The notes under the pieces were generated by a model, which saw only the letters and a program-made list of their open reading frames with translations, did not search any database and was not told where the DNA came from. Below are positions 8,770-17,815 of a stretch of DNA of 64,000 nt, piece by piece. Position 1 is the stretch's first letter; each line of letters starts with the position of its first letter. A program made the translations under genes and the position numbers. Source of the DNA: Clostridia bacterium (GTDB lineage Bacteria; Bacillota; Clostridia; UMGS1840); NCBI GenBank assembly GCA_017625695.1, contig JAGAKI010000020.1, positions 19,487 to 83,486 of the forward strand, in the 5' to 3' direction.

Positions 8770-8817
8770 AACTCATGAGTAGTTCGGAATTTACTATGAA
8801 TTATCTGAGGTGAAATC

Positions 8818-9060
8818 ATGACAAACCAAGAAAAACAGGAGTATTTGACACAACGAAGATATTTCTATGCTGTCACTCCTACCTACTACGGATCGCCCAA
8901 GCAATACGCAAAAAAGAGGAAAGAAGCAGAGGAAAAAGAAAAGCGTAAGAAAAAAATTCTCGATTATCTGAATCAGGCGAAAAAATCTGCCATCAAGCGA
9001 GGGATGTATAACCAAAAGCCCTATCAGAAGGTCGTATCGGAGGCAAATAAAAATGTCTGA
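8818..9060 (+). CDS. Small basic protein upstream of portal-like gene
   Basis: An 80-aa protein of unknown function. It is strongly charged: residues 28-60 are rich in Lys, Arg and Glu (KQYAKKRKEAEEKEKRKKKI) and probably helical or coiled-coil. There is no signal peptide or membrane segment. GAGGTGAA precedes the ATG. It overlaps the portal-like gene by 8 bp, so the two are translationally coupled and probably function together. A role as a phage accessory or assembly helper is only a guess. Confidence 0.65.
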   Translation: MTNQEKQEYLTQRRYFYAVTPTYYGSPKQYAKKRKEAEEKEKRKKKILDYLNQAKKSAIKRGMYNQKPYQKVVSEANKNV

Positions 9061-10897
9061 AAAACTGGCTCAATTTGTCTGCCGTGAATTTACCGACCGT
9101 GCAGAAAAAAGAAATCAGCTGGAACTAAAATGGAATCTGAATATCAATTTCTTAAACGGTAACCAATACTGTGACGCCGACTACAATCAGAAAAAGATTT
9201 TCTCCATTGAAAAACTGTATGATTATCAGGAACGAGCTGTCTACAACAACATTGCACCGATTATTGAAACCCGTATCGCCAAGCTATCGGCCGTGGTTCC
9301 TCAAATCGGTGCAATGACAAACAGTTCCGACTTAAACGACTTGTCCAATGCAAAAATCTCAACAGCAGTCTTACGAAGCATCCACAAACAATTAAATTTC
9401 CCCGAAAAAATCGCCCATGCCGTTTCCATTTCCGAAATGCTGGGTACCGCCTTTTATAAAATTATCTGGCAAAAAGACCATGGAGAGTTTCTCTACCGGT
9501 CCGAAAAAGAAACGGTGAAAACCGGTGAAGTGGATACCATCGTTTGTTCCCCCTATGAAATTTATCCGGAAAGTCTGTATGTAGAGCAGATTTCCGAACA
9601 AAAAAGCATCATTCACGCTCATCCCTACCACGTGGATGAAATCAAAGAAAAATGGGGAGTTACCGTAGAACCGAATCGGGTCAATCTGTTTTCTATGACC
9701 AATATCACCAACGTAACCGGAGGACTGGGATGGACAAGTACTGCCGAAAGTGTTAGTCAGGAAACCAAGGACAACTTTGACATCGTGTTGGAATATTACG
9801 AAAAGCCAACCAAAAAGCATCCCGACGGCAGACTGCTGATTGTGGCATATTACAACGAGGTATTATTGTACGAAGGGCCCCTCCCCTATGTCAACGGCAA
9901 ATATCACACCCGTGGATATCCCTTTGTAAAACAGACTGCCATTAACCGTCCCGGCTGTTTTTTCGGTATTTCCATCATCGAGCGTCTGATTCCCATTCAG
10001 AGGGATTACAATGCCATTCAAAACCGTATCAACGAATACTTAAACCGTGCGGCGTTAGGAATCCCTGTAATTGAAGACGGCAGCGTGGATGTGGATAGTT
10101 TGGAATACTACGGTATGCCTCCGGGAATGCCCATTGTATACGGCAGAGGCAGTGAACCGCCTCGTTTTATGGACACACCGGCTCTGCCCTATAGTTTTCT
10201 TTCCAAACAAGACCGTCTGGAGGAAGCTTTCATTTCGATTTCCGGCATTTCGGAATTATCACAGTTTTCACGGGCGCCTACCAATGTAACATCCGGTACC
10301 GCTTTGGGAATTTTAGCACAGCAGGATGATACCCGTCTGGCAGTCAGTGCAGAAAACATCCGAAATGCGGTTTTGGAAGTGGCAAGGCAATGGCTTCGTC
10401 TGTATCAGCAATTTGCTTTGTTTGAGCGAATGCTGAAACTGGGCGGTGATGAACTGGATAACGCTCTGATCCGTTGGAACAAAAGCAATCTTTTGCCCGA
10501 AAATCTGGAATTAACCACCCAGAATGAAATTGAGAATTCTCTGCTTGTCAAACGGGAACTGATTCGGGAATTATATCAGATGGGGCTGTTTACAGATCCG
10601 AAATCCGGAAGAATTACAGCTTGTGCCAAATCAAAAATCCTTTCTCTGTTAAAAATGGGAGACTGGGAAAATCAAATGGAATTAGAAACCTTAAATTCCA
10701 CCCGTGCCACCCGTGAAAACTTAAAACTAAGAGAAGGCATTTCTTGCTCTGTGAAAGCCAGAGACCAACACGAAATCCACATTGAAGAACACACAAAATA
10801 TCTTTTGACCGGAGAATTTGAAGAACTTGAAAAAACAAATCCGGCAATTGCGGAACTGTTTGAAGCACATCTGAAAGAACACGAAGCTTATCTTTAA
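9053..10897 (+). CDS. Phage portal-like protein (P22-type family)
   Basis: A 614-aa protein resembling P22-type portal (head-to-tail joining) proteins. The parts that suggest this are a central segment with IERLIPIQRDYNAIQNRINE followed by a PGMPIVYGRG strand, and then an ISGISELSQFSR segment with TSGTALGILAQQDDTRL. These match the stem and wing regions of such portals as I know them. There is no terminase, capsid or protease gene nearby. GGAGG precedes the ATG. The frame is intact, and codon use looks like that of its neighbours. It is probably a domesticated or relic phage gene; the family call is from pattern memory only. Confidence 0.7.
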   Translation: MSEKLAQFVCREFTDRAEKRNQLELKWNLNINFLNGNQYCDADYNQKKIFSIEKLYDYQERAVYNNIAPIIETRIAKLSAVVPQIGAMTNSSDLNDLSNAKISTAVLRSIHKQLNFPEKIAHAVSISEMLGTAFYKIIWQKDHGEFLYRSEKETVKTGEVDTIVCSPYEIYPESLYVEQISEQKSIIHAHPYHVDEIKEKWGVTVEPNRVNLFSMTNITNVTGGLGWTSTAESVSQETKDNFDIVLEYYEKPTKKHPDGRLLIVAYYNEVLLYEGPLPYVNGKYHTRGYPFVKQTAINRPGCFFGISIIERLIPIQRDYNAIQNRINEYLNRAALGIPVIEDGSVDVDSLEYYGMPPGMPIVYGRGSEPPRFMDTPALPYSFLSKQDRLEEAFISISGISELSQFSRAPTNVTSGTALGILAQQDDTRLAVSAENIRNAVLEVARQWLRLYQQFALFERMLKLGGDELDNALIRWNKSNLLPENLELTTQNEIENSLLVKRELIRELYQMGLFTDPKSGRITACAKSKILSLLKMGDWENQMELETLNSTRATRENLKLREGISCSVKARDQHEIHIEEHTKYLLTGEFEELEKTNPAIAELFEAHLKEHEAYL

Positions 10898-10994
10898 AAA
10901 AGATGAAAAATTCAGCAACAACAGGTATATTATCAATAAAATGGGAATATAATGAATCAGAAAAAACATTTTTGACAGAAAGGCGGTTTCCGGG

Positions 10995-11234
10995 ATGGAA
11001 AAGCTCTTACAAAAACTATCTCAATTATTTTCCCAACCCAAAGCTTCTCCCACGATGGATGCTCTCATGGATGCCAAACGGGAAGTGGAACTTGCATGGA
11101 TTAACTTTAACGAGGCCACAAAAGACGAATACATTGATATTGCCATTATGAATTTAAATCTTGCCAAAAAGAAGCTGGATGTTGCCATCAAAGAATCCAA
11201 AGAAGCAACTGAAGTTCAAACAGCCGGTTTGTGA
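10995..11234 (+). CDS. Small helical protein, DUF2508/YaaL-like
   Basis: A 79-aa protein, predicted all-helical. Residues 20-65 (MDALMDAKREVELAWINF, then DEYIDIAIMNLNLAKKKLD) resemble the DUF2508 (YaaL) pattern: an acidic helix, an aromatic 'A..F' turn, then 'D..ID.AI...' and a final helix. AAAGGCGG sits about nine bases before the ATG. Third gene of the portal-like operon (97 bp gap) and followed directly by a strong terminator. The function of the family is unknown. Confidence 0.55.
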   Translation: MEKLLQKLSQLFSQPKASPTMDALMDAKREVELAWINFNEATKDEYIDIAIMNLNLAKKKLDVAIKESKEATEVQTAGL

Positions 11235-11270
11235 AAAAAATTCCTGATGTCAGTTTTTTAATCCTCTCTT

Positions 11271-11309
11271 AAGAAAAACGGAGCTGCTATTGGCAGCTCC
11301 GTTTTTCTT
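11271..11309. terminator. Bidirectional rho-independent terminator
   Basis: A perfect 17-bp stem (11271-11287 with 11293-11309) and a 5-base loop, with T/A runs on both outer sides. It ends the portal-like operon (plus) and the mgtC-like gene (minus), whose stop codon lies in it. Confidence 0.9.
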
Positions 11310-11955
11310 ATAATTCACTTTTTAATGCGCAGTCATAAGGAATGGAACGAAGAAATTCTTCTTCATTGATTTTCGCAGGGATTTCAATGTAAAATACATA
11401 TGTAAACACACCATTCTTTTTCACAATGTTAGTATCAAATACTACAATTTTATTTTCTTTGAATTTTTCTTTGATCATATCCGCATTTTCAATATTCTTA
11501 ACCGTCAAAATTTTGCTTTTGGGTTTTTCGGCAAAGGGCATCCGAAAATGCAGCAAGGTCTGCGCCAGAAGAATCAATATTGTACCGGAAATCCCGATGA
11601 CATACATTCCGCACCCGATTGCCATCCCGATTCCGGCAGTCGCCCAGATTCCGGCAGCTGTGGTCAGACCACTGATGGTCTGATGCTTCACAAACACCAT
11701 ACCGGCTCCCAAAAAACCGATTCCGCTGACAATCTGTGCTGCAATTCTGGCAGGGTCACGGTTGGTAATATTGGGAATATTTAAAAATCCGTAAATAGAA
11801 ACCAACATCATAAGACACGAAGCACATGCAACAATACAATGGGTTCTCAACCCTGCTTCTTTTGCACGGTTGGTACGCTCCCAACCAATAACTACGCCGC
11901 AAATACTGGCAACTACCAGACGAAGTACATACATAAAATACTGTTCCACTTTCAT
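11308..11955 (-). CDS. MgtC/SapB-family membrane protein
   Basis: Integral membrane protein of the MgtC/SapB family, about 215 aa. Conserved parts seen: VIGWERTNRAKEAGLRTH, VSGIGFLGAGMV, and GLTTAAGIWATAGIGMAIG, spread over four to five helices. A short cytoplasmic C-terminal domain starts around KPKSKILTVKNIEN. In other bacteria the family affects Mg2+ homeostasis and F-type ATPase activity. AGGAG lies very close to ATG 11955; the longer start at 11970 has no site. Single gene, ending in the terminator shared with the portal-like operon. Confidence 0.88.
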   Translation of the reverse strand: MKVEQYFMYVLRLVVASICGVVIGWERTNRAKEAGLRTHCIVACASCLMMLVSIYGFLNIPNITNRDPARIAAQIVSGIGFLGAGMVFVKHQTISGLTTAAGIWATAGIGMAIGCGMYVIGISGTILILLAQTLLHFRMPFAEKPKSKILTVKNIENADMIKEKFKENKIVVFDTNIVKKNGVFTYVFYIEIPAKINEEEFLRSIPYDCALKSEL

Positions 11956-12079
11956 TTCTCCTATCATCATAAAATATACGATACCACAGTTTCAAAAAAA
12001 TGTCAAATTCTTTCTCCGAAAACAAAAAAGCTCAGCATATTTCTCGGGATACTGCTACTATATGCATGAAAAGTGGTGT

Positions 12080-13528
12080 TTATACATGATGCTCTTTTAG
12101 CATCTTGTCACGAATGTTCCAAAGATTCGGCGATAAATCCACATAGTAGGTATGCGGATTTTCAAATCGCTTCACCTCATCCCAAAGGGTAGCAACTTCA
12201 TCCGCACAATACTCTTTTAATTCCTTTAATGTGGGAGAAGTATAAACCTGTTTTCCGTTTTCAAAAATCGGAATCAGGAGTTTTTTTGCCGTAAAATTGG
12301 TAATTTTTTTCCGCTTCCACGTGAATTGCGGGTCAAACAGCTCATATTCGGTAACGCCGTCAAAATTTTCTTCGTGCATGGTTATAACATCCGCAATCGC
12401 TTTCCCCGTTTCGTTGGAATACAACCGATACAAGCTTTTAAAGCCGGGAATGGTAATTTTGGATACGTTTTCCGACAACTTGATTTTTGGAATTTCCCGT
12501 TCTCCGTCAAACACAGAAACCAATTTATACACACCGCCGAATACCGGTTCGGATTTAGAGGTAATCAAACGTTCCCCCACTCCAAAAGTATCTACCTTCG
12601 CACCCTGATTGAGCATATCACGAATGATGTATTCATCTAAAGAGTTGGAAGCTACAATTTTTACATCGGGATATCCGGCATCATCCAGCATTTTTCGTGC
12701 TTTTTTGGACAGATAGGTGATATCACCGCTGTCAATACGGATGCCCTTGGGACGAAAGCCTCTGGGAACCACTTCGGTATCAAATGCCTTGATGGCATTG
12801 GGAATTCCTGATTTCAACACATTATAGGTATCTACCAACAAGGTGCAATCCTCCGGATAGCATCTGGCATAGGTCAGAAATGCTTCCAATTCCGTGTCAA
12901 ACATCTGAACCCAGCTGTGTGCCATAGTACCAAGTGCCGGAATATGAAACATCTGGTCAGTTACGGTACAGGCAGTACCGGCACAACCGCCAATATAAGC
13001 GGCTCTTGCCCCATAGATAGCACCGTCATATCCTTGCGCACGGCGGGAACCGAATTCCATTACCGCTCTGCCCTCAGCCGCCTGCACAATCCGATTTGCC
13101 TTGGTTGCAATAAGAGACTGATGGTTCACCGTCAGAAGAAGCATAGTTTCCATCAGCTGTGCTTCAATGACAGGACCTTTGACACTCACAACCGGTTCCA
13201 TGGGGAAAATCGGAGTTCCTTCCGGAATTGCCCAAACGGAGGAAGAAAATGAAAAATTCTTAAGATAGTCTAAAAACTCTTCGCAAAAGATTCCCTTTTC
13301 CCGAAGATAGGAAATATCTTCTTCCGAAAATTTCAGATTATTGATATATTCAATCATCTGCTCAAGCCCTGCCATAATGGCATAACCGCCATCATTGGGA
13401 ACTCTTCTGAAAAACAAATCAAAAGCAACCACAGTATCTTTCATTCCATTCTGAAAGTACCCGTTTGACATGGTAAATTCATAAAAATCGGTGAGCATTG
13501 AAAGATTGATATTGGGATTGAATTTCAT
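12080..13528 (-). CDS. pncB: Nicotinate phosphoribosyltransferase
   Basis: Converts nicotinate, PRPP and ATP to nicotinate mononucleotide in the NAD salvage pathway; 482 aa. Seen: the N-terminal LTDFYEFTMSNGYF signature, FGSRRAQGYDGA (His/Arg catalytic region), GTMAHSWVQ, and the PRPP-binding stretch IRIDSGDITYLSKKARKML. The start MKFNPNINL has AGAAGG upstream; the longer frame lies in the intergenic region. It follows rmuC by 23 bp on the minus strand and is the last gene of the long run that begins at tsaC. Confidence 0.95.
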   Translation of the reverse strand: MKFNPNINLSMLTDFYEFTMSNGYFQNGMKDTVVAFDLFFRRVPNDGGYAIMAGLEQMIEYINNLKFSEEDISYLREKGIFCEEFLDYLKNFSFSSSVWAIPEGTPIFPMEPVVSVKGPVIEAQLMETMLLLTVNHQSLIATKANRIVQAAEGRAVMEFGSRRAQGYDGAIYGARAAYIGGCAGTACTVTDQMFHIPALGTMAHSWVQMFDTELEAFLTYARCYPEDCTLLVDTYNVLKSGIPNAIKAFDTEVVPRGFRPKGIRIDSGDITYLSKKARKMLDDAGYPDVKIVASNSLDEYIIRDMLNQGAKVDTFGVGERLITSKSEPVFGGVYKLVSVFDGEREIPKIKLSENVSKITIPGFKSLYRLYSNETGKAIADVITMHEENFDGVTEYELFDPQFTWKRKKITNFTAKKLLIPIFENGKQVYTSPTLKELKEYCADEVATLWDEVKRFENPHTYYVDLSPNLWNIRDKMLKEHHV

Positions 13529-13551
13529 ACGATACCTTCTTTCCAAAAAAA

Positions 13552-14826
13552 TCACAATTCAGTTTCTGTTTCCTCGGAAAACTCGGGAAGCTCCGGCAAA
13601 ATTGCTCTGGATTCTTCCTCAGACAATGAAGAAACGCTGTTTAATTTTCTCTGAATAGCACGGGTTCTTACCCCTACTAATTTTTCCAGTTCTCCGTGTG
13701 CCTGATCCAGCCGTTGCTGAGCAGATTTGATAACGGTAGAGAACTTTTCAAATTCGGTTTTTACTGCCCCCAAAACATTCCATACTTCCCCCGAACGTTT
13801 TTGAATGGCAAGGGTTTTAAAGCCCATTTGTAAACTCTGTAAAAAGGCACAAATGGTAGTGGGACCTGCCAGATTGATTTTATAATCACGCTGAAGCACC
13901 TCTACCAATCCGTGACGGACCACCTCAGCATATAAGCCTTCCACCGGTAAAAACAGAATGGCAAAATCGGTGGTTTCCGGCGGTGAAATATATTTCTCGC
14001 TGATATCTTTTGCAAATTGCTTAATCCGACGGTCCAAAGCAGTTTTCGCCGCTTCAATCTGCCCGATATCACCGGTATCATAGGCATCGGTCAGCTGCGT
14101 ATAAGCATCCACGGGGAATTTAGCATCAATGGGCAGATAAACAGGTTCTTTTCCGTCTCCGGGTAAGCGAATCGCAAATTCTACCACATTGGAGCTTCCT
14201 TTTTTTACGCAAACATTTTGTTCATACTGTTCCGGAGAAAACATCTGTTCTAAAATAGCGCCCAGTTGAATTTCACCCAGAATCCCACGGGTTTTCACAT
14301 TGGAAAGCACTTTTTTGAGGTCACCCACACCGGAAGCTAAGGTTTTCATTTCCCCTAAACCTTTGTATACTTCTTCCAACCGTTCGGATACCAGTTTGAA
14401 AGACTGACCAATGCGGTCTTCCAGCGTTTTCTGAAGCTTTTCGTCCACGGTAGCACGCATTTTTTCCAGTTCTTTGTTGTTGTCTTCCTGCATTTTGGTC
14501 AGTTTGGTTTCTACTGTTTCCCGAATCTGCTCCAGTTTTTTCTCGTTGTTCAACGAAAACTGATTGAGTCGTTCCTCCGAAGCACGTAACCGTTCGGAAA
14601 CATCCTTCTGAAAGGACTCAAACCGGAGATTTAATTCCTTGATTCTCACGTCCTGCTGCTGGGAAGATTGTTGCTGTGTCTGAGAGAGCATATCAGACAT
14701 GGTTTTCAGCTGATTGGTTAATTCTATCCGAAGAGTACTGAAATCATTCTGACTGTTTTTGGTGGTTAAAAGCACAATCAAAAGCACCACAATCACAATG
14801 GATAATGCCAAAAGGATATATTCCAT
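13552..14826 (-). CDS. rmuC: RmuC-family DNA recombination protein
   Basis: RmuC, 424 aa. It has an N-terminal membrane helix (YILLALSIVIVVLLIVLL) and a long coiled coil (about residues 25-150, rich in Gln, Glu and Lys). The RmuC nuclease-like domain follows (GILGEIQLGAILEQMF, PIDAKFPVDAY, and FAILFLPVEGLYAEVV). The E. coli protein limits recombination at inverted repeats, and its domain belongs to the PD-(D/E)XK group. ATG 14826 has AAAGGAG eight bases upstream; the GTG three codons earlier overlaps that site. Confidence 0.92.
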   Translation of the reverse strand: MEYILLALSIVIVVLLIVLLTTKNSQNDFSTLRIELTNQLKTMSDMLSQTQQQSSQQQDVRIKELNLRFESFQKDVSERLRASEERLNQFSLNNEKKLEQIRETVETKLTKMQEDNNKELEKMRATVDEKLQKTLEDRIGQSFKLVSERLEEVYKGLGEMKTLASGVGDLKKVLSNVKTRGILGEIQLGAILEQMFSPEQYEQNVCVKKGSSNVVEFAIRLPGDGKEPVYLPIDAKFPVDAYTQLTDAYDTGDIGQIEAAKTALDRRIKQFAKDISEKYISPPETTDFAILFLPVEGLYAEVVRHGLVEVLQRDYKINLAGPTTICAFLQSLQMGFKTLAIQKRSGEVWNVLGAVKTEFEKFSTVIKSAQQRLDQAHGELEKLVGVRTRAIQRKLNSVSSLSEEESRAILPELPEFSEETETEL

Positions 14827-14849
14827 AGCAGCCACTCCTTTCTATAAAA

Positions 14850-15947
14850 TCAGCGGTATTCCCGTGGAATGGAGGAATCAATCAACAAGGGATTGCAATC
14901 CGCCTTCACAATATCATTGACATGGAGACTGCCGTCATTTTTCACAATGGCACAATACATTCCCACACGTCCCAAAATTTCATATTTCCCCTGATACAGA
15001 TAGTTTTTTTTCCCAAAACTTCTCAGGTCGGTATAGATATAACGCAAAATATCGATAAAACGGAAGGCATCGATTAATTTTGTGGTGCCGAATCCGTCTT
15101 TATAGCCAATGCCAATCACTGCGGTAGAAATATCTTCTTTTGCAGTATAGGTATTGCCGTAAGCAACATTATCTCCTTTTTTTAAGAAATTCACATCCAG
15201 AACCCGAACCTCTAAGTAAGCAAGACGATGCAATTTCACGGGAGATTTCATGGGTAAGCGTCCCAAAAAAGCAGAACCGATACGAACTGCATTACGTTTT
15301 TTGTTGGGATACAACAGTGCACCGCAGGAATTGGCGCTATGAATCATCAGGGTTGCGAACAATTCGGGATTTTTCTCGTTTACTTTTGCCAAAATACGGT
15401 CAAACTGTTCATCCTGAATTTTAGTAAGCTGATATTTGGGTTCAAAGGAACAAGAATAATGAGTAAAAATCCCGGTAATTTGTACCGTTTTTCCGTGACA
15501 CTCCAAAGCATCTAAGATTTCCTGTTCGTTGCGGTAAGAAAAACCGAATCGACCAAAACCGGTATCCACTTTGATGTGAACCATGGGTGCAAGTTCAGCT
15601 TCTTTGGATACGGTTGCAATCAAATCTAAATGAGCCGTTGCTCCAACGGTCAGAGTGACTCCTTTTTGCATCAGCTCTTTTAACATTTGAGGATTATTTT
15701 CAGGTGTCAGTAACAAAACCGTTGCATTGGCAAAACGCTCATCACTTTTTAACGCAATGGCTTCTTTGGCTTCCGAAACGGCAAAATGGGTAATCCCCTG
15801 CTCCAATAAAAAAGCAGAATAAGGAATCAGCGACAGTCCGTAGCCGTCCCCTTTCACCACTGCAATCAGCGTATTTCCTTGACAAAAGGACTGGATTGTT
15901 TCAATATTTTCTTTTAGCTTATTGGTCTCAATTACCAGCTTTTTCAT
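14850..15947 (-). CDS. Alanine racemase-like PLP enzyme
   Basis: A fold type III PLP enzyme of the alanine racemase family (365 aa). The PLP-binding Lys lies in VVKGDGYG near the N-terminus. HIKVDTGFGRFGF, HSANSCGAL, VRIGSAFLG, NVAYGNTYTA and IGYKDGFG all align with family motifs. Two features diverge. The usual G-R-V-C-M-D segment reads GRVGMY, and the Arg-rich tail ends IPREYR. It could be the cell-wall alanine racemase or a related racemase with another substrate. No other alr is in the window. It sits between rmuC and the radical SAM gene. Confidence 0.75.
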   Translation of the reverse strand: MKKLVIETNKLKENIETIQSFCQGNTLIAVVKGDGYGLSLIPYSAFLLEQGITHFAVSEAKEAIALKSDERFANATVLLLTPENNPQMLKELMQKGVTLTVGATAHLDLIATVSKEAELAPMVHIKVDTGFGRFGFSYRNEQEILDALECHGKTVQITGIFTHYSCSFEPKYQLTKIQDEQFDRILAKVNEKNPELFATLMIHSANSCGALLYPNKKRNAVRIGSAFLGRLPMKSPVKLHRLAYLEVRVLDVNFLKKGDNVAYGNTYTAKEDISTAVIGIGYKDGFGTTKLIDAFRFIDILRYIYTDLRSFGKKNYLYQGKYEILGRVGMYCAIVKNDGSLHVNDIVKADCNPLLIDSSIPREYR

Positions 15948-15973
15948 CGGATTGCTCCTTTCAAAAAAACAAA

Positions 15974-17815
15974 TTAACGGGCGTTACAAACGCTGTTGCA
16001 TTGGTAACGGTTGGCACCGCAGCCGGCACATTTATCCTGACAGTTGGGAGTGGTCAGTACATCTTTTGCCGCTAAGAGTTCCCGTTGAAAGAATTCTTTC
16101 GTCACACCGCAGAAAGTAACCTCCCAGGGAAGTACTTCCTCTAAGGAGCGTTCTCTTTCGTTGTAGAAACTCATATCCACTCCGGCATTTTTGAATGCCT
16201 GCTGCCATTTTTCAAAGGAGAAATACTCATTCCAGCCGTCTAACTTACAGCCTAATTTATGAGCTTCCAAAATGACCTTACCCAGTTTTCTGTCGCCACG
16301 GGCAAATGCGGCTTCCAGCACAGAGGTTTCAGCATCATGCCAGTTTAAGCGGATATTTTTGGAACGCAAGCTTTCTTTTAGTAGATTTTGTTTTCGTAAA
16401 ATGGTTTCAAACGAATCCTGAGGTGCCCACTGAAACGGCGTATGGGGTTTTGGAACAAAGGTAGAAACCGATACGGTAATTCCGAACCGTTTCCCACGTT
16501 TTTCTTTGGGAACGGCATAATATAAGGATTCAATTTTTTTCACCAATTCGCTGATACCCAACACATCCTCATCAGTTTCAAAGGGAAGTCCAATCATAAA
16601 GTAAAGCTTTACGGTGGACCATCCGTTTTCATAAGCAAACTGCATGGTGTTTAAAATGGTTTCTTCCGAAATATTTTTATTGATAATATCTCTCATTCTC
16701 TGAGTTCCCGCTTCGGGGGCAAAGGTGAGAGAGCTTTTTCTCACTTCCGATAAGCTTTCCAGTGCTTCCTCATGGAAGTTGTCGATACGTAAGGACGGAA
16801 GTGCTAAATTAATCATATTTTCTCTGGTAAAGGTATTGAGTTTTGCTTTCAAATCCTTTAAACCTAAGTAATCGCTGGTGCTTAACGAAGAAAGCGAAAT
16901 TTCTTCATAACCGGTACTGCAAAAAGATAATTTTGCAAGTTCGGACAGCTTGTCCGCATCCTTTTCCCGCTTGGGACGATAGATATACCCCGCCTGACAG
17001 AAACGACAGCCTCTCATACAGCCACGCATCACTTCCAAGGTGATTCTGTCATGCACCGCTTCGGTAAAAGGAACCACCAACTTGGTAGGAAATACCGCAT
17101 TGGACAAATCGGTAATCACAGTTTTTTCCACAGTTTTGGAAATTGATTTCACGGTGCCGTCGTCGTTGTATTCCACTTCCACCAAAGAAGGAACATATAC
17201 CCCTTGCAAGGAGGAAAGCTTTTCTAAAATTTCCGTTTTGCTTAAGCCTTTTTTCTTGCCTTCCAAAATGATGTCAGAAACCTGAAGGATCACGTCTTCT
17301 CCTTCCCCAATCATAAAGAAGTCGATAAAATCCGCAAGCGGTTCCGGATTAAATGCACAGGGTCCGCCGGCACAAACTAAGGGGAAAGTATCATCACGTT
17401 CACATGCCAACAGCGGAATTTCCGCCAGGGAAAGCATAGACAAAATGGATGAATAGGAAAGCTCATACTGCAGGGTAAAGCCGATAACATCATGCATTTT
17501 TAAGGGCATTTTACTTTCCAGAGAATACAAAGGAATGCCATGTTCCCGCATTTTGTCTTCCATATCCTGCCCCACCATAAAGGCACGTTCCGCCCAGATG
17601 TCTTCCCTACGGTTTAAGATATCGTATAAAATTTTGATTCCCAGATGGGACATCCCGATTTCATATAAATCGGGAAAACAAAAGGTAAAATGCAAATCGG
17701 TTTTGTCCCAGTCTTTTTCTACGCTATTATATTCTCCGCCGGCATAACGGGCAGGTTTTTCCACATCAGCTAAAATTGCTTCCAGCTGATATTCCAAATT
17801 TTTATTTTCTACCAT
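15974..17815 (-). CDS. B12-binding-type radical SAM protein (TIGR03960-like)
   Basis: Radical SAM enzyme of 613 aa. The iron-sulfur motif is C266-x3-C270-x2-C273 (GCMRGCRFC). The N-terminal half carries the B12-binding-like region typical of TIGR03960 (HLGIKILYDILNRR, GFTLQYELSYSSIL). The C-terminus has a Cys-rich tail (CQDKCAGCGANRYQC). The function of this family is unknown. In many Clostridia it is followed by a DUF2344 gene and RNase G upstream of rplU. Here it is alone between trmFO and the racemase-like gene, one base after trmFO. Confidence 0.85.
   Translation of the reverse strand: MVENKNLEYQLEAILADVEKPARYAGGEYNSVEKDWDKTDLHFTFCFPDLYEIGMSHLGIKILYDILNRREDIWAERAFMVGQDMEDKMREHGIPLYSLESKMPLKMHDVIGFTLQYELSYSSILSMLSLAEIPLLACERDDTFPLVCAGGPCAFNPEPLADFIDFFMIGEGEDVILQVSDIILEGKKKGLSKTEILEKLSSLQGVYVPSLVEVEYNDDGTVKSISKTVEKTVITDLSNAVFPTKLVVPFTEAVHDRITLEVMRGCMRGCRFCQAGYIYRPKREKDADKLSELAKLSFCSTGYEEISLSSLSTSDYLGLKDLKAKLNTFTRENMINLALPSLRIDNFHEEALESLSEVRKSSLTFAPEAGTQRMRDIINKNISEETILNTMQFAYENGWSTVKLYFMIGLPFETDEDVLGISELVKKIESLYYAVPKEKRGKRFGITVSVSTFVPKPHTPFQWAPQDSFETILRKQNLLKESLRSKNIRLNWHDAETSVLEAAFARGDRKLGKVILEAHKLGCKLDGWNEYFSFEKWQQAFKNAGVDMSFYNERERSLEEVLPWEVTFCGVTKEFFQRELLAAKDVLTTPNCQDKCAGCGANRYQCNSVCNAR

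Noticed and set aside
8736..8817. A sigma-G or sigma-F promoter for the portal-like operon
   Set aside because: The only clear match is of sigma-A type (TTGTGA-17-TACAAT).
8818..11234. A prophage
   Set aside because: Only one portal-like gene and two small genes are present; no terminase, capsid, tail, lysis or integrase gene and no attachment repeats.
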